Below are positions 26,359 through 34,184 of a DNA stretch of 64,000 nucleotides, one piece after another; positions within the stretch are counted from its first letter, which is position 1; the number at the start of each line of letters is the position of its first letter. Position numbers and translations under genes: made by a program. A model generated the notes under the pieces. The model saw only the letters and a list, made by a program, of their open reading frames with translations. It made no database searches and had not been told where the DNA came from. Source of the DNA: JAGVSR01 sp963778225 (GTDB lineage: Bacteria > Pseudomonadota > Alphaproteobacteria > Rhizobiales > Hyphomicrobiaceae); NCBI GenBank assembly GCA_963778225.1, contig CAVZTR010000010.1, positions 248,001 through 312,000 on the forward strand. The letters run 5' to 3'.

Positions 26359-27065
26359 GCCAGGTTCTTGGCGTCAGCGCGCCAGCGCTCATACCCTTTC
26401 GCGCGCAATTCGCATGCAGGGCAGGTTCCGCAGCCGTAGCCCCACGCGTGCCGCTGCGAGCGATCGCCGAGATAGCAGGTGTGCGAATGCTCGATGACGA
26501 GTTCGACGAGCGCCGTGCCGCCGATCTTTTCCGCCAGCGCCCACGTGCCTGCCTTGTCGACATACATGAGCGGCGTTTCGATCCGGAACGGATAGTCGAG
26601 CCCGAGCGAAAGCGCTTCGCGCATCGCCGTCATCGTCGCCTGACGGCAATCGGGATAGCCGGAGTAGTCCGTTTCGCACATCCCGCCAACGAGCGTCCCG
26701 ATCCCGCGCCGGTAGGCGAGTGCGGCCGCATAGGTGAGGAAGAGCAGATTGCGACCCGGCACGAACGTGTTCGGCAGCCCGCTCTCCTGGAACGCGATCT
26801 GCCGCTCCCGCGTCAGGGCCGTCTCGGAGAGCCGCCCGAGTTCCGGCAGCGCGATCATCGTGTCGGGACCCAGCCGCTGACCCCAATGGCCCTGCTGTGA
26901 AATCAACGCGCGAATGATGCCGCGCTGGGCCAACTCCACCTCGTGCCGCTGCCCGTAATGAAAGCCCACCGTCTCCACATGCGTGAACCGCTCCAACGCC
27001 CAAGCGAGGCAGACGGTGGAATCCTGCCCGCCGGAAAACAAAACAAGCGCGGATGTTTCACTCAA
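26355..27065 (-). CDS. queC: 7-cyano-7-deazaguanine synthase
   Basis: 236 residues from a TTG start at 27065. QueC makes preQ0 from 7-carboxy-7-deazaguanine and ammonia with ATP. The PP-loop is FSGGQDSTVCLAWAL near residue 8, and the zinc site is GYGCGTCPACELRAKGY. No ATG is near the conserved start; the TTG has AAGGAG nine bases upstream and begins the family N-terminus, so this RBS decides the start. The frame is open to 27200, without conservation. It is divergent to enolase. Confidence 0.94.
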   Translation of the reverse strand: MSETSALVLFSGGQDSTVCLAWALERFTHVETVGFHYGQRHEVELAQRGIIRALISQQGHWGQRLGPDTMIALPELGRLSETALTRERQIAFQESGLPNTFVPGRNLLFLTYAAALAYRRGIGTLVGGMCETDYSGYPDCRQATMTAMREALSLGLDYPFRIETPLMYVDKAGTWALAEKIGGTALVELVIEHSHTCYLGDRSQRHAWGYGCGTCPACELRAKGYERWRADAKNLA

Positions 27066-27258
27066 CGAGCCAATCTCCTTCGACTTTGGTGGTATCGCCG
27101 CAATCAGGGCACAGAGAACTGCCCGTCCGGGTAGGACAAGGTCGCCCGCCGGGGCTTTGCACCCGTCACGCGACAAGGCTACAACCCGGCGCACATTCAC
27201 GCGAGGGGGATCGGACTTACACCGTCCTTCTCACTCGACCATGAGAATAGGACACACC

Positions 27259-28545
27259 ATGACTGCCATCGTCGACATCCTGGGCCGCGAGATCCTCGAC
27301 AGCCGCGGCAACCCCACCGTGGAGGTGGACGTGATGCTCGAAGACGGCTCCATGGGCCGCGCCGCCGTACCCTCGGGCGCCTCGACCGGCGCGCATGAAG
27401 CCATCGAACTGCGCGACGGCGACAAGTCCCGTTACTTCGGCAAGGGCGTGCTCAAGGCCGTCGCAGCCGTCAACGACGAGATCGCCGACGCCATCGTCGG
27501 CATGGACGCGGAAGACCAGCGCGGCATCGACACCGCGCTGATCCAGCTCGATGGAACGCCGAACAAGGCCCGCCTTGGTGCCAACGCCATCCTGGGGGTC
27601 TCGATGGCGGTGGCCAAGGCGGCCGCCTCTGCGTCGAACCTCCCGCTCTATCGCTACGTCGGTGGCGCCAACGCGCACGTGCTGCCCGTTCCGATGATGA
27701 ACATCGTCAACGGCGGCGCGCATGCCGACAACCCGATCGACATCCAGGAATTCATGATCATGCCGGTCGCCGCCGGCTCGATCGCCGATGCCGTGCGTGT
27801 CGGAGCCGAGATCTTTCACACCCTCAAGAAGTCGCTGCAGGACGCCGGCCACAACACCGGCATCGGCGACGAAGGCGGTTTCGCGCCCAACCTCAAGAGC
27901 GCCGACGATGCGCTGGGCTTCATCATGAAGGCGATCGAGAAGGCCGGCTACAAGCCGGGCTCGGATGTCTATCTCGCGCTCGATTGCGCCTCGACCGAAT
28001 ACTACAAGGACGGCAAGTACGCGATGGAAGGCGAAGGCAAGTCCTTCGACAGCGACGGCAACGCGAAGTTCCTGGCCGATCTCGTCGCGCGGTATCCGAT
28101 CATCTCCATCGAAGACGGCATGGCCGAGGACGACTGGGCCGGCTGGAAAGCACTGACGGAACTCGTCGGCACCAAGTGCCAGCTCGTTGGCGACGATCTC
28201 TTCGTCACCAATACCAAGCGCTTGTCGGAAGGGATCTCGAAGTCGATCGCCAACTCGATCCTGGTGAAGGTCAACCAGATCGGCTCGCTCACCGAAACGC
28301 TGGAAGCCGTCAGCATGGCGCAGCGCGCGGGCTACACCGCGGTCATGTCGCATCGCTCGGGTGAAACGGAAGATTCGACGATCGCCGATCTCGCCGTGGC
28401 CACGAACTGCGGCCAGATCAAAACCGGCTCGCTCTCCCGCTCGGATCGTCTGGCAAAGTACAACCAGCTGATCCGCATCGAAGGCGAACTCGGCCCCGTC
28501 GCCACCTACGCGGGCAAGAGCATTCTCAAGGCGAAGGTGGCGTAA
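27259..28545 (+). CDS. eno: Enolase
   Basis: 428 residues, normal length. It converts 2-phosphoglycerate to phosphoenolpyruvate. Visible signatures: ILDSRGNPTVEVDV at the start, SGASTGAHEA loop, the acid/base segment IGDEGGFAPNL, the magnesium aspartates in YLALDCASTEYY and SIEDGMAEDDW, and SHRSGETEDSTIADLAVA with the closing loop. The ATG at 27259 starts the conserved MTAIVDI sequence; the upstream open frame crosses the queC leader and is spurious. Confidence 0.98.
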   Translation: MTAIVDILGREILDSRGNPTVEVDVMLEDGSMGRAAVPSGASTGAHEAIELRDGDKSRYFGKGVLKAVAAVNDEIADAIVGMDAEDQRGIDTALIQLDGTPNKARLGANAILGVSMAVAKAAASASNLPLYRYVGGANAHVLPVPMMNIVNGGAHADNPIDIQEFMIMPVAAGSIADAVRVGAEIFHTLKKSLQDAGHNTGIGDEGGFAPNLKSADDALGFIMKAIEKAGYKPGSDVYLALDCASTEYYKDGKYAMEGEGKSFDSDGNAKFLADLVARYPIISIEDGMAEDDWAGWKALTELVGTKCQLVGDDLFVTNTKRLSEGISKSIANSILVKVNQIGSLTETLEAVSMAQRAGYTAVMSHRSGETEDSTIADLAVATNCGQIKTGSLSRSDRLAKYNQLIRIEGELGPVATYAGKSILKAKVA

Positions 28546-28698
28546 TAGGCCGCCAGGCCAAAACGCACCTGTCTTCCGGTTTTGAACAAAATCGTACGGG
28601 GCTTTACTTCGCTTTAAGTGGTGGCGCGTTAGAACACTCTCGTTCCCGGTTAGAAGTTTCTGCGTAGCCACCGAACATCTGAGTGTCGCGTACAACCG

Positions 28699-29001
28699 AT
28701 GTATGATTGGCGATCGAGGTTCCGACAGGTTCTTGTGCTGCTTTCGAGCCTGTGCGCGACAGCCTACTTCACCCATCACGCAATGCATGGACGGCATGGT
28801 CTCGAGGCGCGCTCGGCGCTGATCGAGCGAGCGGATCTTCTCGAATTCGAGATCCGTAGTCTCGAGACTGTGCGCGCCCGGCTTCGCCACGACGTGGCGC
28901 TTTTGACCCCCGACAAGCCCGATCCCGACCTTGTCGAGGAAATCGCCCGTGACGTGCTGGGGTATGTTCAGCCGACCGATCGCGTGATCGTCACGCGTTA
29001 G
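28699..29001 (+). CDS. FtsB/DivIC-like septum formation initiator
   Basis: 100 residues. A short cytosolic N-terminus, one transmembrane helix (about residues 10-28), then a coiled coil (LEARSALIERADLLEFEIRSLETVRARLRHDVALL) and the conserved end LVEEIARDVLGYVQPTDRVIV. It belongs to the FtsB family, which links FtsQ and FtsL in the divisome. In Rhizobiales it normally lies between eno and pdhA, exactly as here. The 153 bases before it probably hold its promoter. Confidence 0.88.
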   Translation: MYDWRSRFRQVLVLLSSLCATAYFTHHAMHGRHGLEARSALIERADLLEFEIRSLETVRARLRHDVALLTPDKPDPDLVEEIARDVLGYVQPTDRVIVTR

Positions 29002-29134
29002 GGTGCGATTGCCGATCCGCAAGACCCCGCGCAACCACGAAATTTCGCTTTCACCGGGTTGCGATCCGCGGCGGCCTGCCGCAGTATCCCGCTCGATCCG
29101 GCCACCCATTGAGCCGGCAGGGGACGTGCCCGCC

Positions 29135-29978
29135 GTGACCACCGCAACACGACTAGCCCCCGGTGCCGCCGCACCGGACGAGAGAGAGCGCTCGCTGTTC
29201 TCCACGATGCTGCGCCTGCGCCGCTTCGAGGAAAAGGCGGGCATGCTCTATGCGCTGGGCACGCTCGGCACGCCCTGTCCGCTGGGCATCGGTCGTGAGG
29301 GCGCAATTGCGGCCATCGCTGCGACCATCCCTCCAGGCGATATCGTCTTGGCTTTGCGCAGTTCTCCCGCTCTCGAATTGGCATTGGGCACGGCAGCGGG
29401 AACCGCGTTTCAGCGGTTGCTGCCAACGCCGCCGGACGATGAGCCCGAGCCGTGCCTTGTCCGGTTGCCGGGCGAAGGGCTGCGGCACCTGTCGCGCGAA
29501 GCAGCGCTCGCGCTCGTGGCGCAGCGGACGGAAGCCGTCGTTCCCATCGCAACGAGCGCCGACGATCTCGCAGCCGCGCTCCGTAATCTGCCCAACCGCG
29601 TGCTGCCGGTCATGATCGTATCGACGGATCGCAAACCAGAGACCTGGTCGCATCTGGCGCCACTTGTCCGTGCGCGAATGCGACGGGGCCGACGCCATCG
29701 GTCTGTGCGAAACACTTGCAACCGTGCGCAAAGAACTGGAGCCGGGACATTCCGGAACGGCCTTGGCCATTCTGACGCCGCCGTACGCCGGCCATGCGCG
29801 CGACGTGCGCGGACGCGCTCCCACGCGGCGCGATGTGGCCGATCCGATTGCACTGTGCCGCCAGCGCCTGCTCGCCACGGGCCGCCTCGACGAGGCCGGC
29901 GTCACCGCAATCGAAGCCGCGGTCCGCGACGAGATCGCCGCAGCCGGGCGCGCCATCTCACTCGCGTGCACGCGATGA
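29135..29978 (+). pseudogene. Degenerate pyruvate dehydrogenase E1-alpha-like gene with a frameshift
   Basis: The first frame (GTG at 29135) begins with the E1-alpha N-terminus: LFSTMLRLRRFEEKAGMLYALGTLG and IGREGAIAAIAATIPPGD. After about residue 60 resemblance fades; the thiamine diphosphate motif GDG-N is not found, and a GEG occurs where it could be. The second frame, entered by a +1 shift near 29660-29680, reads CDGADAIGLCETLATVRKEL and DVADPIALCRQRLLATGRLDEAGVTAIEAAV, the E1-alpha C-terminal pattern. Total about 280 residues against about 340 normally. It overlaps the next gene by ATGA. No pdhB, pdhC or lpd follows. Confidence 0.72.
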
Positions 29979-30253
29979 GCCTGCGGTTCCCGCGCACGCG
30001 GCCGACGCGCCACGCCACGCTCCGCTCGACCCTGCCGAACGTCGTGACCGCACAGCCGCCGGTTCCCCTTGTGCTGTGGGGGCCCGGAGACGAAGTCCGC
30101 ATCAACCCGCAGCATCCGGCGGCTTGGCCGGCCCGGTTTGTCTACGTTCTGACCATTCCAGTGTTCATCGCACGCAACGCGGCCGAAATCGCCTACTCGT
30201 GGTGGATTTCGCGCAAGGAGCGGGCCGTGCTGCGCCGCCGCGGCCTTCTGTGA
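29975..30253 (+). CDS. Small protein with one membrane segment, unknown
   Basis: 92 residues. A basic, Arg/Thr-rich N-terminus (residues 1-25) is followed by PVPLVLWGPGDEVRINPQHP and a hydrophobic segment (about 52-72, ARFVYVLTIPVFIARNAAEIA), ending in a basic tail. The ATG overlaps the stop of the E1-like gene (ATGA), suggesting translational coupling to it. No family is recognised. Confidence 0.5.
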   Translation: MSLRFPRTRPTRHATLRSTLPNVVTAQPPVPLVLWGPGDEVRINPQHPAAWPARFVYVLTIPVFIARNAAEIAYSWWISRKERAVLRRRGLL

Positions 30254-30414
30254 CGCCCAAAGCGTGGCCGAACAGCCGCTGATCCACAAATTCGGCCGCG
30301 CGCGTCGCGTTCATCAACCATTCAATCGGCTCCGTCGGCTATCGCTTCGGTCAATGCCGGGCCTAGAAGGCCAATGGAAGAAGACGCGACTCAGCGCCAC
30401 CGAGGGAACCCGCC

Positions 30415-30870
30415 ATGATCAAAAGCGCCATGACCAGAACATCCATGAAGCTCGCGCTCGCCGCCCTGGGCGCACTCTCCGTCGCCGGCTGCGCCGATGG
30501 CTCCACAGGTCTGCTCTCGACGGCATCGGTCGGATCGACGACGACAGCGGCAGGGAAGGCCGATCCCGCATGCGCTACACTGAACGCACGCATCAACACG
30601 CTGCGCCAAGAAGGTGTTGCCGAGCGGGTTGAGAAGGCGTCGGAGGGCAAGGCCAAATCGGTTTCCATCAAGCGCGAGTCGCTCGTCAAGATGACTGAGC
30701 TCGACAAAGCGAATGCGGAATTCCAGGCCAAGTGCGCGCTGCCGCTTCCTGCTTCGGCTGCCGTGACACCGCCTGCAGCTCCTGTCGCCCCGGTCGCGAG
30801 CGCAAGCGCCGCCAAGCCGGTCGCCAAGACCACCGCGACGGCAGCAGCGACTACAGCCAAGCCGCAGTAG
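30415..30870 (+). CDS. Small lipoprotein A of a tandem pair
   Basis: 151 residues. A lipoprotein signal ends at LSVAGC (C26). The mature part has a helical core bounded by two cysteines 53 residues apart (from PACATLNARI to FQAKC), followed by a Pro/Ala/Thr-rich tail. The core matches in pattern the next lipoprotein (31191): C-x-x-L...L..GV...VE..S.G......K......N...C. Role unknown, probably envelope structural or adaptor. AGGGAA precedes the ATG. Confidence 0.65.
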   Translation: MIKSAMTRTSMKLALAALGALSVAGCADGSTGLLSTASVGSTTTAAGKADPACATLNARINTLRQEGVAERVEKASEGKAKSVSIKRESLVKMTELDKANAEFQAKCALPLPASAAVTPPAAPVAPVASASAAKPVAKTTATAAATTAKPQ

Positions 30871-30880
30871 TCTCGCAATA

Positions 30881-31016
30881 AGCTCCGCGTCAGCGGAGTT
30901 CGGGCGCACTAGTGCTTCACCGCCCGGCGGCCGGCTCCGCGTCAGCGGAGTCTCGGGCGCACTGGTGCTTCACCGCCCGGCGGCCGGCTCCGCGTCAGCG
31001 GAGTCGCCGGGCGCAC
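30881..31016 (+). repeat. Tandem hairpin repeat, locus 1 (three copies)
   Basis: Copy 1 (30881-30900) has only the inner stem. Copy 2 spans 30912-30962 and copy 3 30965-31016. Copy 3 structure: outer stem GCCCGGC (30975-30981)/GCCGGGC (31006-31012), bulge GGCC, inner stem GGCTCCGC/GCGGAGTC, loop GTCA; a further GTGC/GCAC pair encloses it. Inner-stem starts are 52 and 53 bases apart. It lies 11 bases after the lipoprotein A stop and before lipoprotein B. See the family description in the findings. Confidence 0.85.
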
Positions 31017-31190
31017 TAAAAAAGACATGAACCGCAGCTAATATCCCACAGCGAGCATCGGATGTGCAGCATCCGTGTCACAGACCAACAGCCCATTGTT
31101 GTCCAGGGGTTGCGGCGGTGCGGAGCGTGTGTGAGACACGAGATTGATCAGTTTGATCCGCGAAAGCGGAGCGGGGCGGTTCGGAGGGCG

Positions 31191-31496
31191 ATGGTGTCGA
31201 GGGCAGGGGTGAGCGCAGGGCGGCGCGCACGATCGATCGCTGTGGCGAGCATGACAATACTGGCAGCAGGTTGCGCCGGTGGCGGCGGGGCTGGTGATCC
31301 CGGAGCGAAGTCGCTCCCAGCGGGTGAAACGTGCCAATCGCTTCGCGGTCAGCTCGATCGGTTGCTGGCCCGCGGCGTCCAGCCCAAGGTCGAAGCCCTG
31401 AGCGCAGGCCGCAGTCTCTCGGCCAAGGATCGCGCCGACGCCGAAGCTTACAACCGCATCCTCAATCAATATCTCGGCGCGCGCTGCCACGTCTAA
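31191..31496 (+). CDS. Small lipoprotein B of a tandem pair
   Basis: 101 residues. A twin-arginine-like basic start is followed by a signal ending at ILAAGC (C28). After a Gly-rich linker comes a helical core between two cysteines 50 residues apart (ETCQSLRGQL to LGARCHV), with RGVQPKVEALSAGRSLS in the middle, like lipoprotein A. It lacks the Pro/Ala tail. The two genes appear to be paralogues separated by the three-copy hairpin repeat. The upstream Met at 31062 is not supported. Confidence 0.6.
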   Translation: MVSRAGVSAGRRARSIAVASMTILAAGCAGGGGAGDPGAKSLPAGETCQSLRGQLDRLLARGVQPKVEALSAGRSLSAKDRADAEAYNRILNQYLGARCHV

Positions 31497-31517
31497 GTTA
31501 GGGTTGGCGCCGGCGGT

Positions 31518-31682
31518 TTGATCCGCAACCTTTTCGTGCTTATCATCGGCGTGTTCCTCGCCGTCGTAGTGATACAGGCGGGTCTATTGACGCTGCCGTT
31601 CACGACCGGATTGAAGCTTGGCGACCAAGTCGATCGGCGGAGCAATCCTGTTCATCACCATGTGCGCGTGATCGCCGTTTGA
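31518..31682 (+). CDS. Possible small membrane peptide
   Basis: A 54-residue frame from a TTG at 31518. Residues 3-27 form a convincing hydrophobic helix (RNLFVLIIGVFLAVVVIQAG), followed by a polar tail with three histidines. No ATG and no clear Shine-Dalgarno sequence is present, so translation is uncertain. It fills the gap between lipoprotein B and ratA. Confidence 0.28.
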   Translation: MIRNLFVLIIGVFLAVVVIQAGLLTLPFTTGLKLGDQVDRRSNPVHHHVRVIAV

Positions 31683-31717
31683 CGCGGCGGGGCGCGCTCC
31701 AAACGCCGGAGCTCCGG

Positions 31718-32197
31718 GTGCCTCGCTTCAATGATGTCCGCAACGTGCCGTTCTCATCCGACGAGATGTTCGCTCTCGTCGCCGACGTAGAGAAGTATCC
31801 GCTCTTCGTGCCGCTGTGTGAGAGCCTCGTCGTGCACAGCCGCGAACAACTCGCCGATGGAAGCGGTCTGATCACCGCGACGATGGGCATCGGCTACAAG
31901 GCCATCCGCGAGACGTTCACGACGGCCGTGACGCTCGACCGGGCCGCGCGCGCCATTGTCGTTCGCCACAAGAACGGCCCGTTCCGCAAACTTGAGAACG
32001 TCTGGGGCTTTACCCCGCGAGGCGACACCGCCTGTGATGTGGCCTTTGCCATCGATTACGAGTTCAGTTCACCCATGCTCGCTGTGCTGATGGGCGCGGT
32101 CTTCGACACGGCGTTCCGAAAGTTCGCTGCAGCGTTCGAAACGCGTGCCGAGGAAGTCTACGGCCGCCGCTCGCCCGTATCGACATCAGTGACTTGA
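31718..32197 (+). CDS. RatA/Coq10-type ubiquinone-binding START-domain protein
   Basis: 159 residues if started at the GTG at 31718, which gives the family N-terminus VPRFNDVRNVPFSSDEMFALVADVEKYPLFVPLCESL. The rest (KAIRETFTTAVTLDRAARAIVV, WGFTPRGDTACDVAFAIDYEFSSPML) matches the Coq10/RatA family. It supports respiration by binding or delivering ubiquinone; the toxin name RatA comes from E. coli. In Rhizobiales it follows lipA, which is missing here. A TTG at 31679 would extend it by 13 residues. Confidence 0.9.
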   Translation: MPRFNDVRNVPFSSDEMFALVADVEKYPLFVPLCESLVVHSREQLADGSGLITATMGIGYKAIRETFTTAVTLDRAARAIVVRHKNGPFRKLENVWGFTPRGDTACDVAFAIDYEFSSPMLAVLMGAVFDTAFRKFAAAFETRAEEVYGRRSPVSTSVT

Positions 32198-32224
32198 CAC
32201 GCAATCTTCGCAATGCACCGCCAC

Positions 32225-32314
32225 CACCATCCGGCCGGCTCCGCGCCAGCGGAGTCGGATGGTGCGATCACAACCGCCATCCGGCCGGCTCCGCACCAGC
32301 GGAGTCGGATGGCG
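32225..32314 (+). repeat. Tandem hairpin repeat, locus 2 (two copies)
   Basis: Copy 1 (32225-32264): outer stem CACCATCC/GGATGGTG, bulge GGCC, inner stem GGCTCCGC/GCGGAGTC, loop GCCA. Copy 2 (32275-32314): outer stem CGCCATCC/GGATGGCG, same core, loop ACCA. The A-T to G-C change in the second pair of the outer stem is compensated on both arms. Inner-stem starts are 50 bases apart. It begins 28 bases after the ratA stop. Confidence 0.88.
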
Positions 32315-32446
32315 CATCAATAATGACAACCCCATGACAGATATAGGTCTTTACATGGGGGAGCGTTGGCCTTATGTCCCCGACACGCACGGCGGGAACA
32401 CTCGCACGGCGCTTCTGGTTTTATCTCGCTGGAGGTCCCGCCCGTG

Positions 32447-33637
32447 ATGGAACGCTTCCCATCCGCAGCAGCACTCGTCGCCGCCAAAATGCCCGAGCGT
32501 CCTGTGCTGGCATCGCGCCCACATGCCGCCGCGCGCGCGGCGCGCTGGTTTCTACAGAATTTTCCTGGCGATGTGGCCTACGCCTACAAGGCGAACTCGT
32601 CCGTGTTCATGATCGGCGCGCTTTACGGTGCCGGTATTCGCCATTTTGACGTGGCCTCGACGCCGGAACTGGAAGACGCAGCCACCATTCCGAACGCGCA
32701 CCTGCACTTCATGCATCCCGTGAAGTCGCGGTTGTCGATCAGCAAGGCGTATCTGATCCACGGCATCCGTTCGTTTTCGCTGGATAGCGAGGATGAACTG
32801 CAAAAGATCGTCGATGAGACCCGCGGCGCCGCCGGCCCTGCGGACGATCTCGTGCTGTTCGTGCGCATCGTGGTGCCGCCGATCAACTCGGCCGTGCCGC
32901 TGGAGCGCAAGTTCGGCATTTCGGGCGATGCCGCCGCGCGACTGCTGGTGAAGGCGCGTCAGGTGGCGTCGGAACTCGGCGTCACTTTCCACGTCGGCTC
33001 GCAGACGATGACGCCGGACGCCTATACCCATGCGCTGGCGGAAGTCGGCAAGCTGATCGGTCAGGCTGGTGTCGTGGTTGATCGACTGGATGTGGGCGGC
33101 GGCTTCCCCGCGCTCTATCCCGGCATGACGCCGGCACCTCTGTCGAGTTTCATGAATGCGATCCGCGAAGGCGTCGAGAAGCTGCCCGTGCGCGAGGACG
33201 TGCGCCTGATGTGCGAACCTGGCCGCGCGCTGGTGGCCGAGGCCGAGAGTGTGATCGTGCGCGTCGAGGCACGCCGCGGCAACGATCTCTTCATCAACGA
33301 CGGCGGCTACGGCGTGCTGTTCGATGCCGCGCATCTGAATTGGGTTTTTCCCGCTCAGCTCGTTTCGCGACAGCCCGCCAAGGGCGAGGGTACGGAGGCC
33401 TTCGCGCTGTGGGGCCCGACGTGTGACTCGATCGACTATATGAAAGGTCCCTTCGTGCTGCCCGCGGGCATGAAGGAAGGCGACTACATCGAAATCGGCA
33501 ACGTCGGGGCCTACGGGCGCGCTATCGCCGGGGACTTCAACGGCTACGGCAAGTACGACGAGGTCATTCTCGACGACGAGCCGATGATGTCGCAATTCGG
33601 CGCGGACCACTTGAGCCGGGCTGCGTCTCAACGCTGA
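32447..33637 (+). CDS. Type III PLP-dependent decarboxylase (ornithine/lysine type)
   Basis: 396 residues with the alanine-racemase-like barrel of the eukaryotic ODC family. The PLP lysine is in VAYAYKANSS, followed by FDVASTPELEDA, the HVGSQT and GGGFPALYPG phosphate-binding blocks, CEPGRALVAEAES, and the catalytic cysteine in GPTCDSIDYM. It decarboxylates ornithine and possibly lysine to putrescine or cadaverine for polyamine supply. GGAGG lies upstream; both GTG 32444 and ATG 32447 are possible starts. It stands alone between a hairpin repeat and the modE leader. Confidence 0.92.
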   Translation: MERFPSAAALVAAKMPERPVLASRPHAAARAARWFLQNFPGDVAYAYKANSSVFMIGALYGAGIRHFDVASTPELEDAATIPNAHLHFMHPVKSRLSISKAYLIHGIRSFSLDSEDELQKIVDETRGAAGPADDLVLFVRIVVPPINSAVPLERKFGISGDAAARLLVKARQVASELGVTFHVGSQTMTPDAYTHALAEVGKLIGQAGVVVDRLDVGGGFPALYPGMTPAPLSSFMNAIREGVEKLPVREDVRLMCEPGRALVAEAESVIVRVEARRGNDLFINDGGYGVLFDAAHLNWVFPAQLVSRQPAKGEGTEAFALWGPTCDSIDYMKGPFVLPAGMKEGDYIEIGNVGAYGRAIAGDFNGYGKYDEVILDDEPMMSQFGADHLSRAASQR

Positions 33638-33679
33638 CGCAGAAGCGTCCATGATTGAACGATGATTTTCCGAGCCAGG

Positions 33680-33786
33680 CTCTCCGCCACGAAGGGTCCA
33701 TGCCCCCGGGAGGCGGAGAGCGGTAAGTGAATACGGTCTTGGCCACTGCGTCCCCGCACCTGTAAGCATCAAGGCGGAAAGGACGC
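33680..33786 (+). promoter_or_regulatory. Structured leader of modE, riboswitch-like
   Basis: A perfect 9-bp stem pairs 33680-33688 (CTCTCCGCC) with 33712-33720. Further on, GCGTCC (33748-33753) pairs with GGACGC (33781-33786), and the latter contains part of the AAAGGA Shine-Dalgarno sequence of modE. Between them stands CCCCGCACCTGTAAGC, which resembles the conserved CCCGCAACTGTAAGC core of cobalamin riboswitches, and GGTAAGTGAATACGG precedes it. This could be a divergent cobalamin-type or an unlisted metal-cofactor aptamer that masks the ribosome site. Not certain. Confidence 0.45.
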
Positions 33787-33794
33787 TTCAGGCC

Positions 33795-34178
33795 ATGACC
33801 CGCATCCGCCTCCGCATCGACTTCGACGGCGAACGCTACATCGGCCACGGCCGTATCGAGCTTCTCGAACTCATCGGCCGGCATGGCTCGATCAGCAAAG
33901 CCGCGCAAGCAATGAACATGAGCTACAAGCGCGCCTGGTATTTGATCGATGGATTCAACGGGATGTTCCGGGAGCCACTGATCGAACGGCACCACGGCGG
34001 CAGGGGAGGCGGTTCGGCGACGCTGACACCGTTCGGTGAGCGCGTCGTGGCGGAATATCGCGCCATGGAGGCGAAGGCGCTGGAGGTGTTCGCCGGCCCC
34101 GTCGGATTGCTCGAGGAGAAGCTCGTCAAATCCCCTGAGGCGCGCCGCAAATCGAGGGAAGGGGCGCCGCGGGCCTGA
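33795..34178 (+). CDS. modE: ModE-type molybdenum regulator, DNA-binding domain only
   Basis: 127 residues. The winged helix-turn-helix is GRIELLELIGRHGSISKAAQAMNMSYKRAWYLIDGFN, the typical ModE N-domain, with GGGSATLTPFGERVVAEYRAME after it. The molybdate-binding MOP repeats of full ModE (about 260 residues) are absent, so this protein cannot sense molybdate by that route. It is convergent with modC. It probably represses modABC through the ModE-like box at 36365. Confidence 0.85.
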   Translation: MTRIRLRIDFDGERYIGHGRIELLELIGRHGSISKAAQAMNMSYKRAWYLIDGFNGMFREPLIERHHGGRGGGSATLTPFGERVVAEYRAMEAKALEVFAGPVGLLEEKLVKSPEARRKSREGAPRA

Positions 34179-34184
34179 TGGCAT

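Noticed and set aside
27217..29244. A 675-residue open frame antisense to enolase and ftsB
   Set aside because: Same shadow effect; covers a conserved eno on the other strand and has no family features.
30881..31016. CRISPR array from three direct repeats
   Set aside because: The repeated part is a long hairpin and the intervals are themselves repeated, not unique spacers; no cas genes are present.
32366..32446. An N-terminal extension of the decarboxylase
   Set aside because: A GGAGG ribosome site lies inside the extension and the added residues have no resemblance to the family.
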